A stretch of DNA of 11,534 nt from an uncultured Clostridia bacterium (GCA_937884975.1 CAKZZS010000042.1:1-11534), one strand, 5' to 3'. Counted from the stretch's first letter, positions 1 to 7,983 are shown. Notes: a model not told the origin generated them from the letters alone. Program-made: numbers and translations.

Positions 1-55
1 ATATTCTACGTCAAGTAGTCTTTTTTGTGCTGTCTGCTCAATATGGGGCAGTTCA
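1..55. mobile_element. Probable terminal segment of an IS3-family (IS150-like) insertion sequence, cut by the window edge
   Basis: Read on the minus strand from position 55 to 31, the sequence starts TGAACTGCCCC and ends AGACA. This resembles the terminal inverted repeats of IS150-group IS3 elements as I remember them (TGxACTGxxCCC...GGACA style). Inside it, at 7-26, a small inverted repeat CTAC/GTAG is followed by a T-run, as often seen after a transposase gene at an element's right end. The element itself would extend left beyond the window, so no transposase is visible and no target duplication can be checked. It lies about 135 bases past the stop codon of the M6 protease gene. This is a resemblance from memory, not an alignment. 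Confidence 0.35.
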
Positions 56-189
56 TTAATCCAAGTCTTTTTTTAAGATATTTAATTTTTACTTTTGAGT
101 CTTTACGGATTTAACCGCACTCCAGTTACTGTAAAGATTTACCGGTACAGTATAGGATGTGTCCGCTTACCTGCTTTATTGCTGATTAT
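56..189. other. AT-rich 3' flank of the operon, no gene seen
   Basis: This is the stretch between the putative insertion-sequence end and the stop codon of the M6 protease gene. It contains a 7-bp inverted repeat (TACTGTA at 127-133 and TACAGTA at 146-152) with a nested GTAAA/TTTAC palindrome. No T-run follows it in the direction of operon transcription, so I do not call a terminator. No open reading frame with a ribosome binding site is visible. Confidence 0.5.
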
Positions 190-2652
190 TTATCTGTTTG
201 TGCACACGCCGTATTTGTTGAATTTATATGTTTTATTACCGATTTTAACGTTTCTGTTAATTGCGTTTACGCCGTTTGAGTAGAAATAGTACCAATACTC
301 AACGCCCTTCGCATTTTTAATCTTCTGCCAACCGGTTCTCATATAACCGTTATCGCCGAAGTAATATCTGTATTTTACGCCCTTGGAGTTTGCTATCCAC
401 TGCCAGGAGGTAAGCATTACGCCGTTGGAGTGGAAATAATATTTATATGCAACTCCCTTTGAATTTTTAATGGACTGCCAACCGGTTCTCATATAACCGT
501 TTGTACCGAAATAGTACTTATAGGTAGCGCCCTTTGAATTCTTTATATTCTGCCAACCGGTAAGCATTATGCCGTATTGGTTGAAATAGTATTTGTAAGA
601 AACGCCCTTACTGTTCTTAATAGACTGCCAGCCCGTGCGCATTACTCCGTTATCGCCGAAATAGTAGTAATATGCGTTACCCTTGCTGTTTGTGAGCTTT
701 GCCCATTTTTTTGTCATTATGCCAAAGCGGTTAAAGTAGTAGCGCTTGCCGTTTATTGTCTGCCAGCCCTTTAAAAAGGTGCCGTCCTTTTTTGCGTAAT
801 AGCGGTTGCCTGCCTTATCGTAACCCCAACCGACAAGCTTTTTGTAATTCTCTTTCTTCTCTTCGCCGCAATGTGAGCAAATATATAAATCGTATCCGTT
901 CTCATCCGCCATAGGCGCAACTGTTTTACTGAAAACAAAATTGTGACCCAATGCAGGGATGATAGCGTCAGTACTGCTTATTTCATTTTTGGACGCGCTG
1001 TCACTGAAAAATTTTCGGCAGTAGGTGCAGTAATAGCAGTCGTTATATCCGTTAAGAAGACAGGTAGCGGCTCTGTTCATATGGGTTCCCGTATGAACGT
1101 GACTGTCCACATTTACGCTTATGTTCATAGAGTCCGAGCATTCGTCGGTAAAGCCGATTGTAATTCCCGAAAGCGTTCTTGAAGAGCGCTTGTCAGCTTT
1201 ACTGCCTTTGCCGTAAAGCGGAAGATTAAGCGCATTCCCGAGATTAGCGGAATAATTACCGCTCCAGATTTCACTGTCAAAAAACGGACTGTAAACAACG
1301 TCGTCCGAACCGATAAATGTGAAGGCAGAATTGTTCTTTTCGGGGTAAAGCGGCATTACCGACGGTCTGTGGTCGGTATTGTTTACGCTGTTATATTCAT
1401 AATTTTCGTTATAAATATTTTTATCGACGTGCCATATTACCACGCCGCCGTTGTCGTTATAAAAGTAATTGTTCAAAAATCTGTCCCAGCCTGTGAACTG
1501 TCTGTTTTCGATTATGTAGTACTCGTTTGTGGTTTGGGTGGGAACAAGAACGGTTGATATTTTTTCGCTTTGATTATCGTAATTTTGGGAAGTCAGAGTG
1601 AAGGTTCCGTTTTCGGTCACTCTTTTCGGAGAAATCCAGCCAAGCTCATATCTTGACCAAGCGTCCATAGAGGAGGGGATGAAGGTTTCGTTTTCTTCGT
1701 CCTCGCACCATACGCCAGAGCACATAACGCTCAGATGCTCAACGCTGTAGTCCGACCATTCGTTGGATGTGGAATAGTAAGTGTCATATAAATCGGGGAG
1801 ACCGAGATAGTGACCCAATTCGTGAGCCAGAACGCAAATAGGCTCCTGTTTGTCTTTTTCAAGCTTTTCGGCAATTCCTATGTACGAGTCAACCTTTACG
1901 CCGTCAACAGTCGGCACCTGAAGGCTCAGATTATACGCCTCAATTGATTCGCTTATGCTGAAAGCGTGGGACCAGAAGCTGAAGGTGTTATAACTGGTCT
2001 GATATGCCGCTTCATACCCTGCAAAAACAAAGCCGAGCGCCATTTCGTTATTTTCAATAAGTCCGTTGCCGTTTGCGTCATACTGTGAAAAGTCGATATA
2101 GGCATTTGCCGATTTTACAGCCTGAATAAGGGCTTTTGTCAGGTTGACGTTTTGATTCCACATAAGAACACCGGGCTGTAAAGACCAGTTATCGTGGTCG
2201 GAATTAAGCTTAACGTGGATAATTCCGTCATTTTCCGCGTCATGTTTATTCGTGTTTCCTCCGACGCCGTATTTGGAGGTTTCCGTTACCGGTTCAAAGG
2301 TGAACTGACCGAAGGACATATCCGAATAATACTTTTTAAGGGATTCTTCACCCTGAAAAATGGTATCGCCCCAGTTATAGCTGTCGCTGTATGAAACGTT
2401 ATTAAAGCCGATTACGACTATAACCAGCGGAATATTCTTTTTTGTGTTTACCTTCTGAAGACCTCTTACAGAGCCTGTCGGAACGCGGTCGGGAATATCG
2501 TCGAGAGTGACAAGCTTATTTGTGTGCGACTTGCAGGCACCCTCTTCGCCGTTGCCGTTATATTTAGGAACCGCAAAAGAAGAAACGGCAAAAACAGAAA
2601 GAAGAATTGTAATTGCAAGTAAAGTAAGAAGTATTTTAACGGTTTTTTTCAT
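190..2652 (-). CDS. Secreted M6-type metalloprotease with C-terminal wall-binding repeats
   Basis: This 820-residue protein is probably an exported zinc endopeptidase that docks on the cell surface. Residues 1-27 form a signal peptide (KK, then a hydrophobic core, then SSFA). The zinc site is HELGHYLGLPD at 277-287 (H277, E278, H281, D287), the HExxHxxGxxD form used by M6 (immune inhibitor A-like) peptidases. A calcium-loop-like DANGNGLIENNE lies at 192-203, M310 may be the Met-turn, and AWSRYELGWISP near 331-342 is typical of M6. Two Cys-containing modules follow (C531, C539, C542, C545, and C592, C595), separated by IPALGHNF. Residues 608-820 are aromatic GW...YYF...G repeats: two of 20 residues, six of 25, and a degenerate end. 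The start has GGAGG five bases upstream. It is the last gene of the operon, 34 bases after an acyltransferase gene. The substrate is unknown; the repeats may bind choline or another wall ligand. Confidence 0.9.
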   Translation of the reverse strand: MKKTVKILLTLLAITILLSVFAVSSFAVPKYNGNGEEGACKSHTNKLVTLDDIPDRVPTGSVRGLQKVNTKKNIPLVIVVIGFNNVSYSDSYNWGDTIFQGEESLKKYYSDMSFGQFTFEPVTETSKYGVGGNTNKHDAENDGIIHVKLNSDHDNWSLQPGVLMWNQNVNLTKALIQAVKSANAYIDFSQYDANGNGLIENNEMALGFVFAGYEAAYQTSYNTFSFWSHAFSISESIEAYNLSLQVPTVDGVKVDSYIGIAEKLEKDKQEPICVLAHELGHYLGLPDLYDTYYSTSNEWSDYSVEHLSVMCSGVWCEDEENETFIPSSMDAWSRYELGWISPKRVTENGTFTLTSQNYDNQSEKISTVLVPTQTTNEYYIIENRQFTGWDRFLNNYFYNDNGGVVIWHVDKNIYNENYEYNSVNNTDHRPSVMPLYPEKNNSAFTFIGSDDVVYSPFFDSEIWSGNYSANLGNALNLPLYGKGSKADKRSSRTLSGITIGFTDECSDSMNISVNVDSHVHTGTHMNRAATCLLNGYNDCYYCTYCRKFFSDSASKNEISSTDAIIPALGHNFVFSKTVAPMADENGYDLYICSHCGEEKKENYKKLVGWGYDKAGNRYYAKKDGTFLKGWQTINGKRYYFNRFGIMTKKWAKLTNSKGNAYYYYFGDNGVMRTGWQSIKNSKGVSYKYYFNQYGIMLTGWQNIKNSKGATYKYYFGTNGYMRTGWQSIKNSKGVAYKYYFHSNGVMLTSWQWIANSKGVKYRYYFGDNGYMRTGWQKIKNAKGVEYWYYFYSNGVNAINRNVKIGNKTYKFNKYGVCTNR
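262..711 (-). repeat. Six in-frame 75-bp repeats encoding 25-residue wall-binding modules
   Basis: These repeats lie in the M6 protease gene, residues 648-797. Each unit reads roughly xGWQxIxNSKGxxYxYYFxxNGxM. Units 1, 3 and 5 end in MR and units 2 and 4 in ML, so the array appears to have grown by duplication of a 150-bp pair. This shows at the DNA level: ACCGGTTCTCATATAACCGT occurs at 331-350 and again at 481-500, exactly 150 bases apart. The 25-residue length exceeds the canonical 20 residues because of the NSKG insertion. Confidence 0.88.
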
Positions 2653-2686
2653 TTTTTCCTCCGATGGAACTTATAGTAATATATTA

Positions 2687-3820
2687 TTATTGAGCCGCAG
2701 TATCAAAAAAGACTTTTTTAAGCTTTTTTCTTGAGGACTCGCGGTGTTTTCTGATGTATTGAGAAATAAGGTAAATGACCGTACACGCAATAACGGTGCA
2801 TACAAGGTATGCCGTAAGAAGAAAGACATAGTCGAAGCCCGTATCTTCTCCGAGACCGAACCAATGCCTTTTTGCAACGCCGCTATATACGTTTTTCATT
2901 GAAAGCGCTATCCATTTATGGGAAAGATAGAGCGTAAGGCTTAATTTTCCGAGCCATGAGAAAAACTTGTTGTCAAATTTATCAGCAAGTATTCCCTGAT
3001 GACTGAAGGAGAATATTGCGCAAAGTGTGATAAATGCAAGACACAGCAGGTCGTAAGTCGGCTTTTCTCTGTTTGCCATAATGAGAAAAGCAAAAAGAAC
3101 CGAAAGGAAATTTCCGAGTGAAATAAGAACCTTTGCCTTTTTTGTAAGCTCTTTTGCCGAAAGGGACTGAATAAGCGGAAAAATTGCAACGCCGAGCGCA
3201 ATTTCACCGAAGGCTCTTATCATTCCCTTGTGCATAACGGTTACAAATAGAGAGGGATTAAGCAGTGAGCCGAGTCCCTTATACATAAAGCCGATGACAA
3301 AAATCGCCGTCAGCGGCGCGATGATTCTTACAAATGAATCAAAGTGCTTTACAAGAATCGGGTAATAGACAAGCATTGCAATAATCATTGCCGAAAGATA
3401 CCAAAGCTCCGTAATACAGCCGAAGCCTGCCGCGGAAAGCATCAGAGGACTCCAGATTCTTTGCGCAACGTCAATAAGTATCGCCTTAAAGCCTCTTGGA
3501 ATAAGGGTTATTGAATAGCAGACTATTGAAAAAACGCTCGCTACAATAAGGTCGGGTAAAAGCCCGTTCATTTTACGCTTCATAAAAGTATTTGTATCTG
3601 CGGCAACCTTTATGGGGCTTCCGTTATTAACTCTCTTATAGGCGGAGCAAGCCATAAGGTACCCGGACACGACGAAAAAGAACTCGACGCCGAGTCCGCC
3701 GCCGGGGATAATCATAGGACTGTCTTTAGGCATTCCGTCATTAAAATGGCGGAGAACTATCAATACGCAGAAGAAGAATCTGAGCAAATCGATAGTGCCG
3801 TTACGGTTGGTTTTAGCCAT
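2687..3820 (-). CDS. Acyltransferase-3 family membrane protein (paralog 2), probable polysaccharide O-acyltransferase
   Basis: This 377-residue polytopic inner-membrane protein belongs to the acyltransferase-3 family, whose members transfer acetyl or other acyl groups to sugars of surface polymers. The N-terminal R14-x10-H25 motif of the family is present in the first membrane segment, followed by the typical GGLGVEFFFVVSGYL at about 41-55. About ten hydrophobic segments follow and the C-terminus is basic (RKHRESSRKK). There is no fused SGNH domain. The start has GAAAGGAAAA upstream, inside the tail of the preceding gene's region; the two genes are only 13 bases apart. It is closely similar along its whole length to the upstream gene at 3834-4970, so the pair arose by tandem duplication. 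The acceptor is unknown; the glycopolymer made by this operon is the obvious candidate. Confidence 0.88.
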   Translation of the reverse strand: MAKTNRNGTIDLLRFFFCVLIVLRHFNDGMPKDSPMIIPGGGLGVEFFFVVSGYLMACSAYKRVNNGSPIKVAADTNTFMKRKMNGLLPDLIVASVFSIVCYSITLIPRGFKAILIDVAQRIWSPLMLSAAGFGCITELWYLSAMIIAMLVYYPILVKHFDSFVRIIAPLTAIFVIGFMYKGLGSLLNPSLFVTVMHKGMIRAFGEIALGVAIFPLIQSLSAKELTKKAKVLISLGNFLSVLFAFLIMANREKPTYDLLCLAFITLCAIFSFSHQGILADKFDNKFFSWLGKLSLTLYLSHKWIALSMKNVYSGVAKRHWFGLGEDTGFDYVFLLTAYLVCTVIACTVIYLISQYIRKHRESSRKKLKKVFFDTAAQ

Positions 3821-3833
3821 AATGGTTTTCCTT

Positions 3834-4970
3834 TCAGTCAGCTGCTTGCTGTTTAATGAACGCCCTGTTGAAACGAGCCTTTATCTGTTCGCTGTGTTTT
3901 CTGATATATTTTGAAATAAGGTAAACGACGGTGCAGGCGACAGCCGCGCAGATAAAATAAACAATATGCACGACTAAAAAATCGTATTCCTCGCTTACGC
4001 CGAGCCCGAACCAGTTTCTTTTGGCAAAGGGAAGATAGATGTTGTAAAGACAGTCCGCAACCCATCTGTGAGAAAGATAAAGCGTAAGACTCAGTCTTCC
4101 GAGCCAGAAAGAAAACCTGTTGTCAAATTTGTCTGCAAGGCTGCCCTGATGGCTGAAGCAGAGAATAACGATTACAGTGATAAATAAAAGACAAATGAAA
4201 TCAAATTCGTAAGACTCTCTCAAATCCATTATAAGCGTTGCGCCGACAACGCAAATGAAGGTTGCCAGCGTGACAAGTCTTTTTGTAAGACGTGAAAGAG
4301 GCTGCTTTGAAAGAGACTGAATAAGCGGATAAAGAGCAACGCCCAGCGCGATTTCGCCGAAGGCTCTGACGGTTCCTTTGGGAAGAAGCCCGGTGAAATA
4401 TGACGGGTTGGTAAGCGAGTGAAGACCCTTGCTTATATAGCCGAGAGTGAATATGGCAATAATCGGAGCGATAATCCTTACAAATGCGTTGAAATGCTTT
4501 ATCATTATCGGATAATAGATAAACGTTACAAGTATCATTGCCGAAAGATACCAAAGCTCCGTCGTCACGCCGATGCCCGAAGCGGAGAGCAAAAGGGGAT
4601 TCCAGATTTTAGCGGCAAAGTAATTAAGTATTGCTTCAAAGCCTTTTGGAATAAGCGTAATTGAATAGCAGGTCATTGAAATAACAGCCGCCACTGCAAG
4701 GTCGGGCATAAGCGAACCTGCCTTACGCTTCATAAAGGTATTCGTATCGGCGGCAACCTTTATCGGATTACCGTTATTTACCCTCTTAAAGGCAGAGCAA
4801 GCCAAAAGGTACCCCGAAACGATGAAAAAGAACTCGACGCCCAGTGCGCCGCCCTTCATTATTTCGGGAAAACCGCTCGGTAATGCGTGCGCCGAATGGC
4901 GGAGCACTATCATTATGCAAAAATAGAATCTGAAAAAGTCTATTGCGCCGTTTCGGTTGGACTTTGCCAT
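3834..4970 (-). CDS. Acyltransferase-3 family membrane protein (paralog 1), probable polysaccharide O-acyltransferase
   Basis: This 378-residue multi-pass membrane protein is the upstream member of a tandem pair. It keeps the family's R14-x10-H25 motif, GALGVEFFFIVSGYL, and the VAADTNTFMKRK block that is identical in both copies. By eye, about 60% of positions match paralog 2 over the first 230 residues. The copies differ more in the loop after H25 and in the last third, where acceptor preference could differ. The start is supported by AAGGAGAG about seven bases upstream. The gap to the epimerase stop is 17 bases, consistent with one transcript. The likely role is O-acylation of a surface glycan in or across the membrane, but the donor and acceptor cannot be told from sequence. 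Confidence 0.88.
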   Translation of the reverse strand: MAKSNRNGAIDFFRFYFCIMIVLRHSAHALPSGFPEIMKGGALGVEFFFIVSGYLLACSAFKRVNNGNPIKVAADTNTFMKRKAGSLMPDLAVAAVISMTCYSITLIPKGFEAILNYFAAKIWNPLLLSASGIGVTTELWYLSAMILVTFIYYPIMIKHFNAFVRIIAPIIAIFTLGYISKGLHSLTNPSYFTGLLPKGTVRAFGEIALGVALYPLIQSLSKQPLSRLTKRLVTLATFICVVGATLIMDLRESYEFDFICLLFITVIVILCFSHQGSLADKFDNRFSFWLGRLSLTLYLSHRWVADCLYNIYLPFAKRNWFGLGVSEEYDFLVVHIVYFICAAVACTVVYLISKYIRKHSEQIKARFNRAFIKQQAAD

Positions 4971-4987
4971 ATAAACTCTCCTTGGAT

Positions 4988-6028
4988 TTATTCGCTGTAA
5001 AAATCGATGCAGCGCTTTGCGCCTTCCTCGGGTGAAAACTCCGCCGCCCAGCCTAAGGACTCAAGCTTCTTTGAGTCAAGCGAGGAGTTTGACATAAGGT
5101 TGTATCCCTTTGCTTCTGCGTCCGCAGGATTTTCAAAAGTAAGATTTTTCCCTGCCGCGTTTGCAAGCGCCTTTGCTATAGCGCTTATGGTAATAATCGA
5201 ATCGGGATTTGAAATGTTATATGCGTTTTCCTTTTCTCCGTTGAGAAGAACGGCAAGAATTGCGGACGCGCAGTCAAGCGAGTAGCAGTATGAGCGAAGC
5301 TGGCTGCCTGCGCTCTTCATAACGATATCTTCACCGTTTACCGCGTTTCTTGTGAACTGCGCAGTCGCCCTGTTGTCACTGGGTATTACGGCAGGTCCGT
5401 AAATATGACCCGGACGGACAATAACCGTATCAAGACCGTGTTCAAGCGAATACGCCACGCAAAGAGTCTCCGCCGCGCGCTTTGAACTCGGATAGCTCGC
5501 GCGCTGGTTGAGAATGTCAAGAAAACCGTAGTCGTCCTCAAAATAGGGGTCCATATTGTCCTTCTGACCGTAAACCTCGCTTGAGGAAAGGTAGAGAACC
5601 CTTTTCGTGTTATTCTTAACCGCGAGCTTTAAAAGGTTATTAAGACCTATGAAGTTTGCTTCCATGGTTTCCACGGGCTGCGCAACATAAGCCGCAGGGT
5701 TTGCGTTGCTTGCGCCGTGAATGATGTAATCCGTCTTTTCGTCAAGCTCGGTTGAAACGGTTGCGTCATATTTTACAAAGCGGTAATCTTTTCCTGCCTG
5801 CATATTGTAAAAACGCTTTGCCGTTCTCTCCTCACTTCTTCCGGCAAGAAGAATCTCAATGCCTGCATTTTCTTTTTTGTTTAAGTAATGCAGTATATCG
5901 ACAACGCCTGAACAGATAAGTCCCGTTCCGCCGGTTATGAGAACGCTTTTGTTTTTAAGCGCGGAAAGATTTTTTATGTGAGGCAGAACTCTTTCAACGT
6001 CCTGCCAGTAAGAGTCGTTGTATTTCAT
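4988..6028 (-). CDS. Extended-SDR NAD-dependent epimerase/dehydratase
   Basis: This 346-residue cytoplasmic enzyme belongs to the extended short-chain dehydrogenase family that modifies nucleotide-activated sugars. The Rossmann motif is TGGTGLIC at 32-39, so the usual third glycine of GxxGxxG is cysteine (C39). LSSSEVYG at 147-154 holds the catalytic Ser region, and Y179-x3-K183 (YPSSK) is the catalytic pair. RPGHIYGP at 205-212 is the substrate-side motif seen in epimerases and 4,6-dehydratases. Its ATG overlaps the cytidylyltransferase stop as TAATG, suggesting translational coupling and probably consecutive chemistry. It may epimerise, dehydrate or reduce a CDP-linked or free sugar; the exact reaction is not evident. 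It is not TarJ-like, because TarJ is a medium-chain dehydrogenase. Confidence 0.85.
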   Translation of the reverse strand: MKYNDSYWQDVERVLPHIKNLSALKNKSVLITGGTGLICSGVVDILHYLNKKENAGIEILLAGRSEERTAKRFYNMQAGKDYRFVKYDATVSTELDEKTDYIIHGASNANPAAYVAQPVETMEANFIGLNNLLKLAVKNNTKRVLYLSSSEVYGQKDNMDPYFEDDYGFLDILNQRASYPSSKRAAETLCVAYSLEHGLDTVIVRPGHIYGPAVIPSDNRATAQFTRNAVNGEDIVMKSAGSQLRSYCYSLDCASAILAVLLNGEKENAYNISNPDSIITISAIAKALANAAGKNLTFENPADAEAKGYNLMSNSSLDSKKLESLGWAAEFSPEEGAKRCIDFYSE

Positions 6029-6741
6029 TACTTAAGCCAGCTTTCCTTCTTTGTATGAAGAAGAACCTCAAACAGCTTCAGGTCCTCAACAGTTGTGATT
6101 TTAAGGTTTTCCTCGGAGCCCTTTGAGAAATAAACCGTCTCGCCCAGAGCCTGCATAAGAGTACAGGAAGCGGCGGTGTTGGTGATGTTCTTCTTTGCAG
6201 CCTCGTCATGAGCCCAAAGAAGCTTCTTAAGGTCGTATGTGTGAGGAGTCTGGGTGCGGTAAAGCTGCTCTCTGGGAATTGATGTAACGGAGGAAGCGCC
6301 GTTGTCCTCGCTGAAAAATACCGCTTCAACGCAGGGAATAGCCGCAACTGCGCTGCCGTGCTGCTTGTAAACAGCAAGGGAGTTTGAAATAATTTCGCTT
6401 GAAACAAGGCAACGGTTGCCGTCGTGAACCATAACCGTAACGTCCTCGCCGGCTTCTTCCTTTATAGTCATAAGTCCGTTGTGGATGGACTCCTGACCTG
6501 TTGCGCCGCCGGGAACAACCCATTTAAGCTTTGTGATGTTGAACTGCATGGCATACGCCTTTAAAACGTCTATCCAGTTGGGAAGTGTAACGCAGATAAT
6601 TGCGTCAACGCTCGGATGGTTCTGGAAAGCTTCAAGTGTGTAGACAATAAGGGGTTTGTTATCCACGTGCATAAACTGCTTGGGGATATCCTGACCCATT
6701 CTTGTGCCTGTGCCTGCTGCTGTTAATAATGCTACTACCAT
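6028..6741 (-). CDS. IspD/TarI-like cytidylyltransferase (CDP-alditol synthase)
   Basis: This 237-residue cytoplasmic enzyme should join CTP with a polyol- or sugar-phosphate to give a CDP-linked product. The nucleotide loop AAGTGTRMGQDIPKQF is at 8-23, with the R and K that contact the triphosphate. GGATGQESIHNGL at 78-90 matches the GGxxRxxSVxxGL motif except that the Arg is Gly82. VHDGNR at 105-110 replaces the HDAAR of IspD. YRTQTPHTYD is at 161-170 and KITTVEDL at 214-221 is the C-terminal Lys/Asp motif. GAGG lies about ten bases before the ATG. The gene sits 23 bases after the TagF-like gene and is coupled to the SDR gene, so a role in surface polymer precursors is more likely than the MEP isoprenoid pathway. 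The substrate could be ribitol-5-phosphate or another polyol phosphate. Confidence 0.85.
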   Translation of the reverse strand: MVVALLTAAGTGTRMGQDIPKQFMHVDNKPLIVYTLEAFQNHPSVDAIICVTLPNWIDVLKAYAMQFNITKLKWVVPGGATGQESIHNGLMTIKEEAGEDVTVMVHDGNRCLVSSEIISNSLAVYKQHGSAVAAIPCVEAVFFSEDNGASSVTSIPREQLYRTQTPHTYDLKKLLWAHDEAAKKNITNTAASCTLMQALGETVYFSKGSEENLKITTVEDLKLFEVLLHTKKESWLK

Positions 6742-6764
6742 AATAAAATACCTCGTTTAGAAAA

Positions 6765-7976
6765 TTATTTTAATATCTTTTTAATTTGCTCAACTACGCG
6801 CTCGGCGGCGTGACCGTCATCAATGCTGCCTTTATCCTTGAGGAATGCGTCGCAGTCTGCAACAAATTTTTCGTTATTGAAATTAAGGATGTTATCGATA
6901 AGCTCGTCCTCGTTTGAAGAGGTCGGGAAGGGCAGAGCGCTCAACGGGAAGAAGAGAGAGCGTTCGTGACCTGCATAATTATCAACATCCGTTGCGAAGG
7001 TAAATCCGGGGCTTCGTCTTACCATATATTCGCAAATCCAGCTTGAATAGTCGGTGATACCGACGTTAATTATGAGCTGAAGCTCCTGAATATCGGGATA
7101 GCCGCTGACATTGAATACCGTTTCGGGAAGCTTATAGCCGGAAAGGAATTTCTTTGTTCTTGAATGGAAACGGGTGAGAATTACCCATTCGCTGCCGAAA
7201 CGCTTTTCGAGCGCTTCAACAAGCCTGTCGTAATCGATAGTGTAAGGTGAAAGGTCGCCGTCATCGCGGAAGGTCGGCGCGTACATACAGAGCTTTGCAT
7301 TTTCGGGAATATTGTATTTTTCACGAATTTTAGTGTTGATTTCTTTAATTCTTTCCTCGTCCTTGCAGAAAAGAATATCGTTTCTCGGATGGCCGAATTT
7401 CCATATAGTCGTCTTTTTCCAGAAATCCTCACGGTAGATATCGTTTTCAAAATCGCTGTTTGAAATGATGTAGTCGGTCATTCTGCCTTCTCTTGCGGCG
7501 CGCTTTAACCAGACCTTGTCGTTATTCGCGTCTCTGCCGAATTTCTTTATGCCAAGTGAGCCGTGCCAGGTTTCAATAAGAACCTGACTGTGTTTTTTGG
7601 GATAATTGAGGTAGGACGTGCTTATTCCGTTATCAACAATAATCTTTGCCGAGCACATATCCCTGTAAAACTCGTAGAAGCCTCTGCGCACCGTTTTAAC
7701 CTCGGGAGGGAAGTAAAGCGGACCTCTTCTCGTTTTCTTGTTTACGCCCCAGACAATGTGAGCGTCAACGCCCTCGTCAATAAGTCTTTGACAGATGTAT
7801 TTCGGGTTGCAGTCGTAGTTGCCGGTGAAATTAAGGAAAATAATCTTCTTTTCATCTACTCTTACAAAAAGCTTGAGAATTCTGATGAAAAGGTATTTCA
7901 TTCCCTTATCAAGGTTTCTGAAAAGCGTCATAAAAAAGCCGCGTTCAAAAACCGATTTCATAAATTTCTGTAACAC
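6765..7976 (-). CDS. TagF/TagB-like CDP-glycerol (alditol) glycerophosphotransferase
   Basis: This protein (403 residues from the chosen GTG) is a membrane-associated transferase of the CDP-glycerol glycerophosphotransferase family, moving phospho-alditol units from a CDP donor to a growing glycopolymer. Landmarks in this numbering are ETWHG with H138, NSDFE, GHPRND at 195-200, MYAPTFRDDG, RFH with H271, ITDYSS at 307-312, and a C-terminal SIDDGHAAERVVEQI. The two His residues match the positions of the TagF catalytic pair. It has one catalytic domain and a short basic, amphipathic N-terminus. I chose the GTG at 7976 because AAAGGAAG lies seven bases upstream. The in-frame ATG at 8018 would fall only a few bases after the predicted transcription start. 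It is the first gene of the six-gene minus-strand operon. Confidence 0.88.
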   Translation of the reverse strand: MLQKFMKSVFERGFFMTLFRNLDKGMKYLFIRILKLFVRVDEKKIIFLNFTGNYDCNPKYICQRLIDEGVDAHIVWGVNKKTRRGPLYFPPEVKTVRRGFYEFYRDMCSAKIIVDNGISTSYLNYPKKHSQVLIETWHGSLGIKKFGRDANNDKVWLKRAAREGRMTDYIISNSDFENDIYREDFWKKTTIWKFGHPRNDILFCKDEERIKEINTKIREKYNIPENAKLCMYAPTFRDDGDLSPYTIDYDRLVEALEKRFGSEWVILTRFHSRTKKFLSGYKLPETVFNVSGYPDIQELQLIINVGITDYSSWICEYMVRRSPGFTFATDVDNYAGHERSLFFPLSALPFPTSSNEDELIDNILNFNNEKFVADCDAFLKDKGSIDDGHAAERVVEQIKKILK

Positions 7977-7983
7977 TTCATTT

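Noticed and set aside
127..152. Inverted repeat TACTGTA/TACAGTA as the operon terminator
   Set aside because: The stem is short and AT-rich and no T-run follows on the minus strand.
95..283. Plus-strand 62-residue hydrophobic reading frame
   Set aside because: It overlaps the 3' end of the M6 protease gene in antisense, has no clear ribosome binding site, and its composition follows from the reverse of the repeat codons and AT-rich flank.
262..711. Regular 75-bp repeats as a CRISPR array
   Set aside because: The repeats are in frame, degenerate at wobble positions, have no unique spacers, and encode wall-binding modules.
4201..4554. Second minus-strand reading frame inside the acyltransferase gene
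   Set aside because: It is an out-of-frame shadow of the well-supported acyltransferase coding sequence, with no start signals of its own.
6028..6741. Housekeeping ispD of the MEP isoprenoid pathway
   Set aside because: Motifs differ (VHDGNR, Gly82), there is no ispF or other MEP neighbour, and it is coupled to an SDR within a glycopolymer operon. It is not fully excluded.
7563..7973. 136-residue plus-strand frame opposite the TagF-like gene
   Set aside because: It is fully antisense to a gene with clear family motifs, and it has no promoter or ribosome binding site.
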